Source of the DNA: Xanthobacteraceae bacterium
Lineage (GTDB): Bacteria; Pseudomonadota; Alphaproteobacteria; Rhizobiales; Xanthobacteraceae
DNA: 64,000 nucleotides
Reading direction: 5' to 3'
NCBI GenBank assembly: GCA_031291475.1
Contig: JARLIY010000043.1
Location: forward strand, 36,595-100,594
Shown in pieces: positions 33,319 through 43,001 of this stretch. The translations under genes were made by a program, and so were the position numbers. The stretch's first letter is position 1. The number at the start of each line of letters is the position of its first letter. The notes under the pieces were generated by a model. It was not told where the DNA came from. It was given only the letters and a program-made list of their open reading frames with translations, and did not search any database.

Positions 33319-33441
33319 CGTCATTGCGAGCCAACGGGTCCGGCCCGAAGTGGCCGGGCCGATGACAAGCTCCGCGAAGCAATCCAGTTCAAGCAACACG
33401 AACCTCTGGATTGCTTCGTCGCTCTGCTCCTCGCAATGACG
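33319..33441. repeat. Palindromic intergenic repeat (CGTCATTGCGAG family), long copy
   Basis: Outer arms CGTCATTGCGAG and CTCGCAATGACG frame an inner perfect 12-bp pair, GAAGCAATCCAG (33376-33387) and CTGGATTGCTTC (33406-33417). A third GC-rich hairpin (GGTCCGGCCC...GGGCC) sits between. It lies between the convergent stops of lpd and the M48 protease. A shorter member is at 8958-9014. Such modular palindromes are dispersed in Bradyrhizobium-type genomes. Confidence 0.8.
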
Positions 33442-33458
33442 AGTGCGCAGTGCCGCGG

Positions 33459-34979
33459 CTATTCGACGACGATTTTGACCTCAGAGCCGGACTTGAGCTT
33501 TTCGCCCGGTTCGAGCCCGTTGAGCACGCGGAAGCGCTCAACCTGGCGGTCGGCGAGCGCCATGCGGTTCGCCAGCTTTTCGACCGTATCGCCCGGACCG
33601 ACAGTCACCACTTGCAGGCGCAGCGGCTTTGCATCTTCGATTTCGGCGAGACTCATGCGGCGGAACGTGCCGACCGACTCGCGAAAGATTCGGTCGGTCT
33701 CGGGGGTGCGATGCTTGGTGGCGAAGATGAAGCGGTACACGTCGCTGCCGAAGCGAATGGCGTAGAGGCGGAAGTCCCATTGATCGCCCTTGGCGGCGGC
33801 GGTCGCGCCCGGAAAGCCGTTGACGGTGACATCCTCGACCGTGCTGGGATCGATCTTCTCGATCCAGCCGGAGGTCAGGTAACCGGCCAGCGTCTGCTCC
33901 GAGGGCACGCGCACCACGTCGAGGCGGAGCGCCTGGCCGCCGCCGTGCTTGACGCCGAGCACCGCTTGCGCCGTGTTGTCGAGCGTGAAGCCTTCGGGGG
34001 CGGTGAAGGTGAAGCCGAGCCGCGGATGCAGGAAACGGCGCCCGCGGACAAAGCCTTCGCTCGGATCTTCGCCGAACACGATGCCGTTGATGCCGGAGAG
34101 ATAGGCGGCTCGGTCGCGCACGCCGACGGTGCCGGCGGCGGCGGTCGCCGCGGCGGACGGTCCGCTAAATTGGCGGGCGTTGGCAGTCGCGTTGGTGATC
34201 CGCTCCGGCGTAGCCGGATGCGAGGACAGGAAATCCGGTGCGCGCGGATCGATTGAGCCGCCGCTCTGTTGCGGTTTGAGTTCGGAATTGCGCTCCATCG
34301 AGCTGAGGAAGCGCACCGCGCCGTAGGGATCGTAGCCGGCGCGTGCGGCGATGCCGATGCCGATGGCGTCCGCCTCGAATTCCTGCGCGCGCGAAAAGCT
34401 CGCCAGCGCGAGCTTCGATTTGGCGAGCGCGAGTGCGCCGACTTCCGGGTCGCTGATGACGTCGCTGACGACGCGACCGACCAGGGCGGCCTGCTTGGCC
34501 TGCTCCTCGCGGACGGCGGCGTGGCGCGCGATCACATGTCCCATCTCGTGCGCGAGCACGGAGGCGAGCTCGGATTCGTCATTGGCGAGCGCCACCAGGC
34601 CGCGCGTCGCGTAAAGCTGTCCGCTGGGTAAGGCGAAAGCGTTGATCGACTGCGAATTGAGCAGGGTCACCTTGTAGTGCAAATCGGGCCGCTCGGACGC
34701 CGCCACCAGGCGTTCGACGGTCTGCTCGATTATCCCTTGCAGCTTGGGATCGTTGTACACCCCGCCATAGGTGGCGAGGATGCGCTGATGCTCGCGCAGC
34801 ACCGCGGGCGACATATCCGTCGTCTCGGCGGGCTTCGCCGGGGCCGGCAGCGCGGCTTGCGGCTCGAGGGTGGGAGGCGAGGCCGTGCAGGCGGCCAGCG
34901 TCAAGGCCAGCGCCAGCGCCGCGATCGCGGCGTGCGCAAGCCGAAGCTGTGCTGTCCCTATGATCCGCAAATCGATCAC
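33459..34979 (-). CDS. M48-family zinc metalloprotease lipoprotein with LysM-like C-terminus
   Basis: A 506-residue lipoprotein whose lipobox (LTLAACTA) follows an N-terminal hydrophobic stretch. The M48 domain has the zinc motif HEMGHVIARHAA at about residues 144-155 and the downstream Glu in SRAQEFEADAIGIGIAARAGYDP. HPATPERI follows, as in BepA/LoiP-type proteases of outer-membrane quality control. The middle resembles a PsbP/DUF-like segment, and the last 50 residues (VGPGDTVEKLANRMALADRQVERFRVLNGL) look like a LysM-type unit. Starts at GTG 34979. Probably a periplasmic protease tethered to a membrane. Confidence 0.88.
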   Translation of the reverse strand: MIDLRIIGTAQLRLAHAAIAALALALTLAACTASPPTLEPQAALPAPAKPAETTDMSPAVLREHQRILATYGGVYNDPKLQGIIEQTVERLVAASERPDLHYKVTLLNSQSINAFALPSGQLYATRGLVALANDESELASVLAHEMGHVIARHAAVREEQAKQAALVGRVVSDVISDPEVGALALAKSKLALASFSRAQEFEADAIGIGIAARAGYDPYGAVRFLSSMERNSELKPQQSGGSIDPRAPDFLSSHPATPERITNATANARQFSGPSAAATAAAGTVGVRDRAAYLSGINGIVFGEDPSEGFVRGRRFLHPRLGFTFTAPEGFTLDNTAQAVLGVKHGGGQALRLDVVRVPSEQTLAGYLTSGWIEKIDPSTVEDVTVNGFPGATAAAKGDQWDFRLYAIRFGSDVYRFIFATKHRTPETDRIFRESVGTFRRMSLAEIEDAKPLRLQVVTVGPGDTVEKLANRMALADRQVERFRVLNGLEPGEKLKSGSEVKIVVE

Positions 34980-34991
34980 CGCCTCACCCGT

Positions 34992-35834
34992 TCATTCCCG
35001 ATCAGTGAGCTCTAGCTGTTCCGGGCGTGCCGCCTCGATCAAAGGCCCGCCGCGTTCCTCGATCCATCCGCGTACCCGGACGCGCCGCCCGGCAAGCGTT
35101 TTTGGTTCGAGACCCGCCGCCGTGAAATTACGCGCATTTCGCTTCAGGATCGTAACAGTGAAGTCCTTGCTCCACCGCCGCCCGAAATTCACGTAGATGG
35201 TCGCCCCGCTTTCGCGCACCGAGACCACCTTACCCTCGACCAGCGCAAAACGGCCTTGCTCGGCCAGCACATCGGCGGGGTTATCGGCGTCGAGCGAGTC
35301 ATAATACGAAGTGGCCCAAAGGCCAAGCTTGGCGCGCCGCGCGGCGTTTTCCCGGCCCAGGAGTTCTCTCGCGCAGGCGCGGTTACCGGCCCGCGCCGTC
35401 ACGCGGGCATGCCTGGCCGCGATCAAATCCGCCTGCACCGAGCGCTCGACGCCATCGCGCGCGGTAAACGCATGGGCCACGATGCGCCCGTAGCGATCGG
35501 TTTTTTGCGGCTCTGCCTGCCTGAGCACGACTTCGCTGCCCGCGAGCAGTCCGGCGAGCGCGTCGCGAGCCGCGGCACCCTCCGGCGCCGTGCCGCGTTG
35601 CATCGGTGACGGCGGCGGCGGAACTTCGATTCCGGCCAGGCGGACCTCGCGGCCGTCGTCGAGGATGAAGGTGCGGCCGTCGATAAAGCGGCTGGCGACG
35701 CCGCGGGCGATCGTTTCTCGGGAGCAAGGAAATGCCGGCTGCGGCAGTTCTTCCGCAGCGGTCGAAAAGCAGCAATTCATGGCGATAAAACCGGCTGCAA
35801 GCACCACAGCCGGCACCCCATTCCACCTGCTCAT
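34992..35834 (-). CDS. Thermonuclease (SNase)-family exported protein
   Basis: A 280-residue protein with an N-terminal signal-like segment (VPAVVLAAGFIAMNCCFSTAAEE). The staphylococcal-nuclease-like fold covers about residues 45-175: FIDGRTFILDDGREVRLAGIEVP, then DRYGRIVAHAFTARDG (catalytic-type Arg), and AARRAKLGLWA. A C-terminal extension of about 90 residues (GRFALVEGKVVSVRESGATIYVNFGRRWSKDFTVTI) looks like an additional OB-type domain. It ends 12 bp from the protease gene downstream, so cotranscription is possible. Nuclease activity is not proven by the motif. Confidence 0.8.
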   Translation of the reverse strand: MSRWNGVPAVVLAAGFIAMNCCFSTAAEELPQPAFPCSRETIARGVASRFIDGRTFILDDGREVRLAGIEVPPPPSPMQRGTAPEGAAARDALAGLLAGSEVVLRQAEPQKTDRYGRIVAHAFTARDGVERSVQADLIAARHARVTARAGNRACARELLGRENAARRAKLGLWATSYYDSLDADNPADVLAEQGRFALVEGKVVSVRESGATIYVNFGRRWSKDFTVTILKRNARNFTAAGLEPKTLAGRRVRVRGWIEERGGPLIEAARPEQLELTDRE

Positions 35835-35904
35835 AAGTTGCGAGCGAAAGGTCGGAATGCGGCGGTACTGCGGCGGGAGAATATAGGGGATGCGAAGGCG
35901 GGGC

Positions 35905-36834
35905 TTAGCCGGCCTTGCGGTGTTTCGCGGCGGGCCGGGCTGCTTTACCGTGCTCTTCGCGTGCAGTCTTTTTGCCGGTAATCGGCAGCAGCATTTCCTT
36001 CTGCCCCTCGATCTTCTTGCGGCCTTTTTTGCCGGTCGCGCGCAGCGCGCGGCCGCCGCTTTCGGCCTGCACCGAGCGGCGTAATGCGTCCATGAGGTTG
36101 ATGACCTTGCCGGTCGGCCGCTCCTTCGGGATTTCGATCTTTTCGCCCTTGGCCTTCTTCTCGATCAGTTGCTTGAGCGCGTGCTCGTAATGGTCTTCGA
36201 AGGCTTGCGGCTTGAAATGCCCGCTTTTCGTTTCCACGATGTGCCGCGCCAAATCCATCATGTCCTTGGTGAGCTTGACGTTGGGAATGTCGTCGAAATA
36301 CTCGGCCGAATCCCGCACCTCGTAGGGAAAGCGCAGCAGCGTGCCCATCAGTCCTTTGCCGCGTGGCACGATGGCGATGACGTGCTCGCGGCTGGTGAGC
36401 ACCACGCGGCCGATCGCGACCATCTTCATCTGCTCGATGGCGTCGCGGATGACGACGAAGGCGTCCTGGCCGACTTTGCCGTCGGGCGCGATATAATAGG
36501 GGCGGATATTGTAGAGTTCGTCGATCTCGCTACGTGGCACGAATTCGTCGATCTCGATGGTCTTGGTGCTTTCGAGCGCGATCGACTCCAGCTCCTCGTC
36601 GCTGATCTCCACGTATTCGCCTTTGGCGACTTCGTAGCCTTTGATGATCTGTTCCGACGGCACTTCCTCGCCGGTCTCGGCATCGACTTTGCGGTAGCGA
36701 ATGCGATGACCGGTCTCACGATTGATCTGGTTGAAGCTGACCTTTTCGCGCTCCGAGGTGGCCGGATAAAGCGCGATCGGACAGGAAACCAGCGAGAGCC
36801 GTAAATAGCCTTTCCAATACGCGCGCGGGGCCAC
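35905..36834 (-). CDS. ku: Ku protein (non-homologous end joining)
   Basis: Bacterial Ku homodimers bind double-strand ends and recruit LigD. The 309 residues from GTG 36834 begin APRAYWKGYLRLSLVSCPIALYPAT, the family signature. They contain NQINRETGHRIRYRKVDAETGEEV, KGYEVAKGEYVEISDEEL and the core barrel to about residue 215, then FEDHYEHALKQLIEKKAKG. The last 60 residues are a Lys/Arg-rich tail, commonly used in DNA contact. No ligD lies beside it; rhizobia often carry several ku genes elsewhere. Confidence 0.95.
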   Translation of the reverse strand: MAPRAYWKGYLRLSLVSCPIALYPATSEREKVSFNQINRETGHRIRYRKVDAETGEEVPSEQIIKGYEVAKGEYVEISDEELESIALESTKTIEIDEFVPRSEIDELYNIRPYYIAPDGKVGQDAFVVIRDAIEQMKMVAIGRVVLTSREHVIAIVPRGKGLMGTLLRFPYEVRDSAEYFDDIPNVKLTKDMMDLARHIVETKSGHFKPQAFEDHYEHALKQLIEKKAKGEKIEIPKERPTGKVINLMDALRRSVQAESGGRALRATGKKGRKKIEGQKEMLLPITGKKTAREEHGKAARPAAKHRKAG

Positions 36835-36992
36835 GATTCACTCCTGAAAGCAACTTTGGACAACGAAACTCCATCATAGCCTGTTCCGGAACTTCGGGGC
36901 AGGCGCGGCAGACCGCGTGTTCCCGGTCTGTTCCGCAAGGTGTCTTTAGGGTAAAATAATTGCCTCAAACGATTCGCATTCCGGGACCCGAA

Positions 36993-37196
36993 ATGACCGC
37001 GTCAAAGCCGAGACCGAGGCCGAAGCTCAAGACTTTCCACGCGACCATGCTGGTCACCCGCGCCGAGCAATGGTGGGTGGAGGCCGAGACCGCGGAACAA
37101 GCGCAAGCGCTCCTGGCATCCGGGGAGGGCCATCACGCGGCGCTGGGCGAATGTGTCTATGTCGAGCTGGAAGGGATGCTGAACCAGGGGTCTTAA
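36993..37196 (+). CDS. Small conserved-looking protein of unknown function
   Basis: A 67-residue soluble protein from ATG 36993. After a Pro/Arg/Lys-rich start (KPRPRPKLKT) it contains FHATMLVTRAEQWWVEAETAEQAQALLASGEGHH and ends CVYVELEGMLNQGS. This beta-alpha-beta-like core recalls small proteins I associate with rhizobia, but I cannot name a family. It faces away from ku, 158 bp upstream. No strong ribosome-binding site is visible. Confidence 0.55.
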   Translation: MTASKPRPRPKLKTFHATMLVTRAEQWWVEAETAEQAQALLASGEGHHAALGECVYVELEGMLNQGS

Positions 37197-37363
37197 GTCA
37201 GCGGAGTCGTCGGCTTTCGCGGGCGCGGGCAAGACCGTGCAAAACTGCAAATCCGCGCTCTGTCGCAACTCAACGCTCTGAGTTCACTGAAAGCCAACTA
37301 TGCGGCCGATGCCCTGTCAAAGTCTACACAACCTAAAATTTAGACGAGCACCAGCAGCCGTCC

Positions 37364-37377
37364 TTGATTTAGATCAA
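37364..37377. promoter_or_regulatory. FNR/FixK-type box, exact palindrome
   Basis: TTGATTTAGATCAA fits the consensus TTGAT-N4-ATCAA of FNR/FixK oxygen-responsive regulators without a mismatch. It lies in a 250-bp gap between convergent genes, so no clear target follows it in either direction. It may be chance, or belong to an unannotated RNA or small gene to its right. Confidence 0.4.
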
Positions 37378-37446
37378 GCGGTATTTCCGTTGCGATGTTC
37401 TGGATATTGCCGCAGCGCGTTTCGAATGCACGTCGACGCTTGCGTG

Positions 37447-38094
37447 CTAATCTGCAAGAGACGCCTTGCCCCATCGCGCGCGAATATCAGCCAGAAAATT
37501 TCGCGCGTCCCGAGACAGCAAGATACGAAGTGCACTCACTCGATCTTCCTGAGCTAAAGGCACCAAATAAGGCCTGAGCGGCGCGAGTCCCCGATCGGTC
37601 AGCGTCCCGCCATTGTAAGCAATCTGCACACGTTCGATCCAGGCGCATAGTTCTTGCCTTCCCGCGGAGCTGATGAGTGCGGGAAAATGCGCTTGGTTGA
37701 CCCCCGAATATGAAAGCGGAGCGTCAGGCAATATTTGATTTCTGATGATCCAGACGTTACGCCCCTGTATGAAACCGTAACTTGGGTCTGACGGAGCATT
37801 CCATTGGGCTTCGTCCAGAACCGCCCTGATCTCAACGGGCAAAAGCCAAAGACCGGAGCCACTTTGCGTTTCCGGAAGTCCTAGGTGGTCTGACAGCTTT
37901 GCAGTCTGGCTGCCTTCGCCCTGAAGCAGCCAGCCCTCCTGTAACGCCATGAGGGCGACCACTTCAGAAAGCAGTTCCCGCGCAGTATTTTCTTCGCGAA
38001 CTCTTGTTGACGCGTAAAGAAACAGCCCAGCCGCTATTGCGCCGCCTATTATGGTACCAATCAGAGCGGCGAGGATGACCCTCCAATGCGTCAT
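37447..38094 (-). CDS. Single-pass membrane protein of unknown function
   Basis: A 215-residue protein I do not recognise. An N-terminal membrane anchor (VILAALIGTIIGGAIAAGLFLYAS) is followed by a soluble part of mixed composition with LQEGWLLQGEGSQTAKL and YGFIQGRNVWIIRNQILPD. The ATG at 38094 has GGCAGG about 10 bp upstream. The region around it is lower in GC than the flanking housekeeping genes, as expected for an accessory gene. No neighbour suggests a role. Confidence 0.5.
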   Translation of the reverse strand: MTHWRVILAALIGTIIGGAIAAGLFLYASTRVREENTARELLSEVVALMALQEGWLLQGEGSQTAKLSDHLGLPETQSGSGLWLLPVEIRAVLDEAQWNAPSDPSYGFIQGRNVWIIRNQILPDAPLSYSGVNQAHFPALISSAGRQELCAWIERVQIAYNGGTLTDRGLAPLRPYLVPLAQEDRVSALRILLSRDARNFLADIRARWGKASLAD

Positions 38095-38357
38095 TTGAGC
38101 CTGCCCTGCCCGTTGAAATAAATTCCTCTTTAGTCAATAACATCAACGAAAGGCCGTTGCAAAGGCACCATAACTAACTCCTGCTCCGGGCGCTGCTTCG
38201 AGAGCGCGGCGCTGAGAAATCGCAACGAATATCCTCAAGATACTGCTTAAAATTCGACGGTCTGTATGCCATGTAATTTACGGAGATGCTTGGAAAGATG
38301 TGTGCGCATCCGCTGGGCGCAATGATCCGCCAGGAATGCCACGCCAAAGAGGACGAC

Positions 38358-38903
38358 ATGCCCGACAATCGATCGCAAGCAGCGAAGTCACCCTTACTTC
38401 CTGTTGCGCTGATCCTTTTCGCCGCATTCGTGCTCTCCGCCTGCGTGCAATCTGAGGCGCCATTACTGGCTGGATCGAAGCCGCTACTCGGAATGCAATT
38501 CCAGCTGACTCTCTATGAAGACTTCACCAAAGGAAAAGCGCGTTCCTTGAAAACGGCGGTCTTCCGCTGGAAGCACACTCACTACGCGCTTGTCAGCGGC
38601 GATTCCTCAGGCGTGCAATATTTCGTGGTTCAACCCTTCGACGGCAACGATTTGCTTATCGAGGCTAACGAGAATGATCATGTGTATCTACTGGGCCGCA
38701 AGCTGGCCAAAGGAACCTATCGCATCCTGCCCATCGACCAGAATGACGTCGACGAAGCGACGCGCGACCGGACATGCGTGAGGAGAAATCCGGTAATCTG
38801 CACGATTAAAACACGTCGGCAGCTTGACACTTTTGTCCGCGCAGCGGCCGCTAAGACGGGCGGCCACGGCATGGTGGGGGTGATTTCCGCAACAGCGAAG
38901 TAA
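38358..38903 (+). CDS. Putative lipoprotein of unknown function
   Basis: A 181-residue lipoprotein: signal LLPVALILFAAFVLSACVQS with the lipobox LSAC. The mature part begins with LLGMQFQLTLYEDF. It includes HYALVSGDSSGVQYFVVQPFDGNDLLI and VYLLGRKLAKGTYRILPIDQNDVDEATRDRTC. ATG 38358 is chosen because AAAGAGGA sits 8 bp upstream; a longer frame exists without a signal sequence. No family recognised. Confidence 0.6.
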   Translation: MPDNRSQAAKSPLLPVALILFAAFVLSACVQSEAPLLAGSKPLLGMQFQLTLYEDFTKGKARSLKTAVFRWKHTHYALVSGDSSGVQYFVVQPFDGNDLLIEANENDHVYLLGRKLAKGTYRILPIDQNDVDEATRDRTCVRRNPVICTIKTRRQLDTFVRAAAAKTGGHGMVGVISATAK

Positions 38904-38956
38904 GGCCGTTAAACGAACATGGCGGCGATTTCAGTCTCACCCGCCGAGTGAGTTCC

Positions 38957-39181
38957 TCAATAGCTGCGGAGCGCCAAGCGGCAGCGCGCGACCGCCGGGT
39001 CCTGGCTGATCATGACGCGGATGTAGGCGACGGCGCGCGCGGCCTCGGCAGGGGTCAGCGTCAGGGGAAGGCCGGCCCGGTTGGCCAGATCCCGGCACGC
39101 TGCCGGGATGGCGACGCGCACGTCGGCACGCGCGGGTAGGGCGATCAGCATCACCGCGATCACTGCGAGTACGGCCGGCAT
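38957..39181 (-). CDS. Small secreted protein of unknown function
   Basis: A 74-residue product with a short signal peptide (MPAVLAVIAVMLIALPARA) and a mature part with two cysteines, one in IPAACRDLANRAGL and one in DPAVARCRLALRSY, that could form a disulfide. Unrecognised. It is convergent with the upstream lipoprotein gene and 112 bp after the start of the acyl-CoA synthetase region. The ORF is short and the ribosome-binding site is weak, so confidence is limited. Confidence 0.45.
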   Translation of the reverse strand: MPAVLAVIAVMLIALPARADVRVAIPAACRDLANRAGLPLTLTPAEAARAVAYIRVMISQDPAVARCRLALRSY

Positions 39182-39293
39182 CCCGCGATACTTACCCCGA
39201 CATTCCCCAGATGGCTTAACGGCCAGAAGGTTGCGCTTTTATGGCGGCGCCGACAAGGTAGATTGGGAGCGCGTTGGCTGGACGGCGAGCCGG

Positions 39294-40988
<1,695 letters not shown>

Positions 40989-41108
40989 CAATTCCTCCCC
41001 AGGGACTTTCGGCTTCCGGCAAACGGACACCGGGTTCTTTGCTCTTTAACGAACCTCTTTAGCGGTCTTTGCGCCGATGCGCCAATCCGCGCGCGGCCGC
41101 GTGGACCG

Positions 41109-41888
41109 TCAAGTCGTCACACTCGCATAGGCCTGCGGCAACAGTCGGGCCAGGCGCTCTCCCCATTCCCACTCGCCCTTTTTGTCGGCGATCAAATCCT
41201 GGCGGATCTCGATCAAAGCATGCGGGAGGCCGCGGCGCTCGCCGTGGACCGGGATCGTGTAATCGGTCTCGTCGCTCACGAAATACGGCTCGTTATCGCC
41301 GACGATGAGTCCTGTTTCCAGCTTGAGCAGCTCCAACAGGCGGCGCGCGAGACGCGGATCGCGATGATAAAGGAGCGCGGCGTGCCAGGAGCGCGGCACG
41401 CCCTTGAAGACCGGCGTAAAGCTGTGGAGCGCGATCAGGGCGGCCGCGCGGCCGGCCTTCTTGCGGCGCTCAAGCTCGGCTTCGATGCGCGCGTGGTACG
41501 GCCAAAAGATTGCACGGGCGCGCGCGGCCTTGTCGGCATCGCTGAGAGCCGCATTGCCGGGGATGGCCGTGAGCTCGCTGACCTCTGGAATCGAAGTCGC
41601 CGCGCCCGGCGGCCGGTTGCAGTCGATGACGAGGCGCGAATAATTTTGCCGGATTAGCGTGGCGCCGAGCGCGTCGGCCAAAATCCGGCCAAGGCCGGCG
41701 ATGCCGATATCCCAGGCGATGTGGCGGCGGCATTCCGCTTCGCCAATGCCCAGCCAGCCGAGCGCCCGCGGCATCGCATTGCCGGCGTGATCGGCAACGA
41801 GCAGGAACGGCGAGGGCCCGGCTGCGTTATAAACGGTGACCGGCGCCGGCTCGTCGGCCGCCAGCAAGCTTTTCGTCGTCTCATTCAT
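41109..41888 (-). CDS. N-formylglutamate amidohydrolase family protein
   Basis: A 259-residue zinc-dependent amidohydrolase family member. AGPSPFLLVADHAGNAMPRALG near the start, GATLIRQNYSRLVIDCNRPP, LIALHSFTPVFKGVPR and LPHALIEIRQDLIADKKGEWEWGERLARLL are family hallmarks (His and Glu/Asp metal ligands). True N-formylglutamate hydrolase (HutG) completes a histidine-degradation branch, but no hut genes are adjacent, so the substrate may differ. Confidence 0.88.
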   Translation of the reverse strand: MNETTKSLLAADEPAPVTVYNAAGPSPFLLVADHAGNAMPRALGWLGIGEAECRRHIAWDIGIAGLGRILADALGATLIRQNYSRLVIDCNRPPGAATSIPEVSELTAIPGNAALSDADKAARARAIFWPYHARIEAELERRKKAGRAAALIALHSFTPVFKGVPRSWHAALLYHRDPRLARRLLELLKLETGLIVGDNEPYFVSDETDYTIPVHGERRGLPHALIEIRQDLIADKKGEWEWGERLARLLPQAYASVTT

Positions 41889-42034
41889 CGTCGCGCAAGC
41901 TCACGAACATACGTTGGCCCGAGAAATGCATATCGTTGGCACATCCATTATTATTGTAGTACGGTTAGGCCGATTCTCAGCATCAAACACGTTGTGAGGC
42001 AGACATCGGCCGCCGTGAGCCGAAGAGACTTTTG

Positions 42035-42862
42035 ATGAGAATTCGCGCCGGCTACCAAATCTCCTACTTCTGTCCGCAGCCGACCCCGATGATCCTGACG
42101 CTCAGCGTGCATCCATCGCGCGCGGCGGACCTGATCACGCCGGATCGGATGCAGATCGATCCTGTGCTTCCCGCCAACAGCTATCGCGACGGCTTCGGCA
42201 ATATCTGCCACGTGATCCACGCACCTCAGGGGCGTATCACGCTGTCGGCGGATTTTCTGATCAACGACAGCGGCGCGCCCGATGAGGTCGCGCCCGACGC
42301 CGAGCAGCATCCTTTGGAAAGGCTTCCGGTCGAGACGCTCGTTTATCTGCTCGGCAGCCGTTATTGCGAGACCGACCACTTTACCAAGATTGCGTGGTCC
42401 AAATTCGGCAACGTGCCGAAAGGATGGAAGCTCGTTCAGGCGATCTGCGATTACGTCCACGACAACATCGAATTCGGCTACAAGCATGCCTATCCGACCA
42501 AGACCGCGTGGGATACGCATAGCGAAGGACGCGGCGTGTGCCGCGACTTTGCTCATCTGGCGATCACGTTGTGCCGCTGCATGAACGTGCCGGCGCGCTA
42601 TTGCACCGGCTATCTCGGCGACATCGGCGTGCCGCCCGAACCCGATCCGATGGACTTCTCCGCCTGGTTCGAAGTCTACCTCGGTGGCCGCTGGTACACC
42701 TTCGACGCGCGCCACAATACCCCGCGCATCGGCCGCATCCTCATGGCGCGCGGACGCGACGCCACCGACGTCGCCATCACCACCTCGTTCGGTCCCAACA
42801 CGCTTGCTGGGTTCAAGGTGGTGACCGACGAGGTGCCGGCGGACGCGCCGGCAATGTCGTGA
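42035..42862 (+). CDS. Transglutaminase-like family protein
   Basis: A 275-residue protein. From ATG 42035 (MRIRAGYQISYFCPQPTPMIL) it has the N-terminal beta domain, then the transglutaminase-like core with HSEGRGVCRDFAHLAITLCRCMNVPARYCTGYLGD containing the Cys nucleophile (GVCRDF). The usual His of the triad (HAW-type) is replaced here: PMDFSAWFEVYLGGRWYTFDARHN has Ser before AW, though His occurs just after the Asp. It may be an altered protease or non-catalytic. Such proteins are often near peptide-bond-modifying genes; none is adjacent. Confidence 0.85.
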   Translation: MRIRAGYQISYFCPQPTPMILTLSVHPSRAADLITPDRMQIDPVLPANSYRDGFGNICHVIHAPQGRITLSADFLINDSGAPDEVAPDAEQHPLERLPVETLVYLLGSRYCETDHFTKIAWSKFGNVPKGWKLVQAICDYVHDNIEFGYKHAYPTKTAWDTHSEGRGVCRDFAHLAITLCRCMNVPARYCTGYLGDIGVPPEPDPMDFSAWFEVYLGGRWYTFDARHNTPRIGRILMARGRDATDVAITTSFGPNTLAGFKVVTDEVPADAPAMS

Positions 42863-42887
42863 CCGCCGTGGCCCCGTTCGTGCTATA
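42859..42887 (+). promoter_or_regulatory. Probable promoter of tRNA-Arg(CCU)
   Basis: A -35-like GTGACC at 42859-42864 and a -10-like GCTATA at 42882-42887 are 17 bp apart, with the mature tRNA starting 23 bp further on. The -35 overlaps the stop codon of the transglutaminase gene. Confidence 0.4.
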
Positions 42888-42910
42888 GAGCCGGGATTGC
42901 CTGACGGATC

Positions 42911-42987
42911 GGTCCCGTAGCTCAGCCGGATAGAGCAGCGGTTTCCTAAACCGAAGGTCGGAAGTTCGAGTCTTCCCGGGACCGCCA
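42911..42987 (+). tRNA. tRNA-Arg, anticodon CCU
   Basis: A 77-nt cloverleaf. The acceptor GGTCCCG pairs with CGGGACC; the D arm is GCTC-AGCCGGATA-GAGC; the anticodon arm is GCGGT-TTCCTAA-ACCGA with the CCT anticodon; the T arm is GGAAG-TTCGAGT-CTTCC. It ends G-CCA, with CCA encoded. The 27-43 pair (G-A) is mismatched, which is tolerated. It reads AGG codons and stands alone. Confidence 0.95.
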
Positions 42988-43001
42988 ATTACCTCAGATT
43001 G

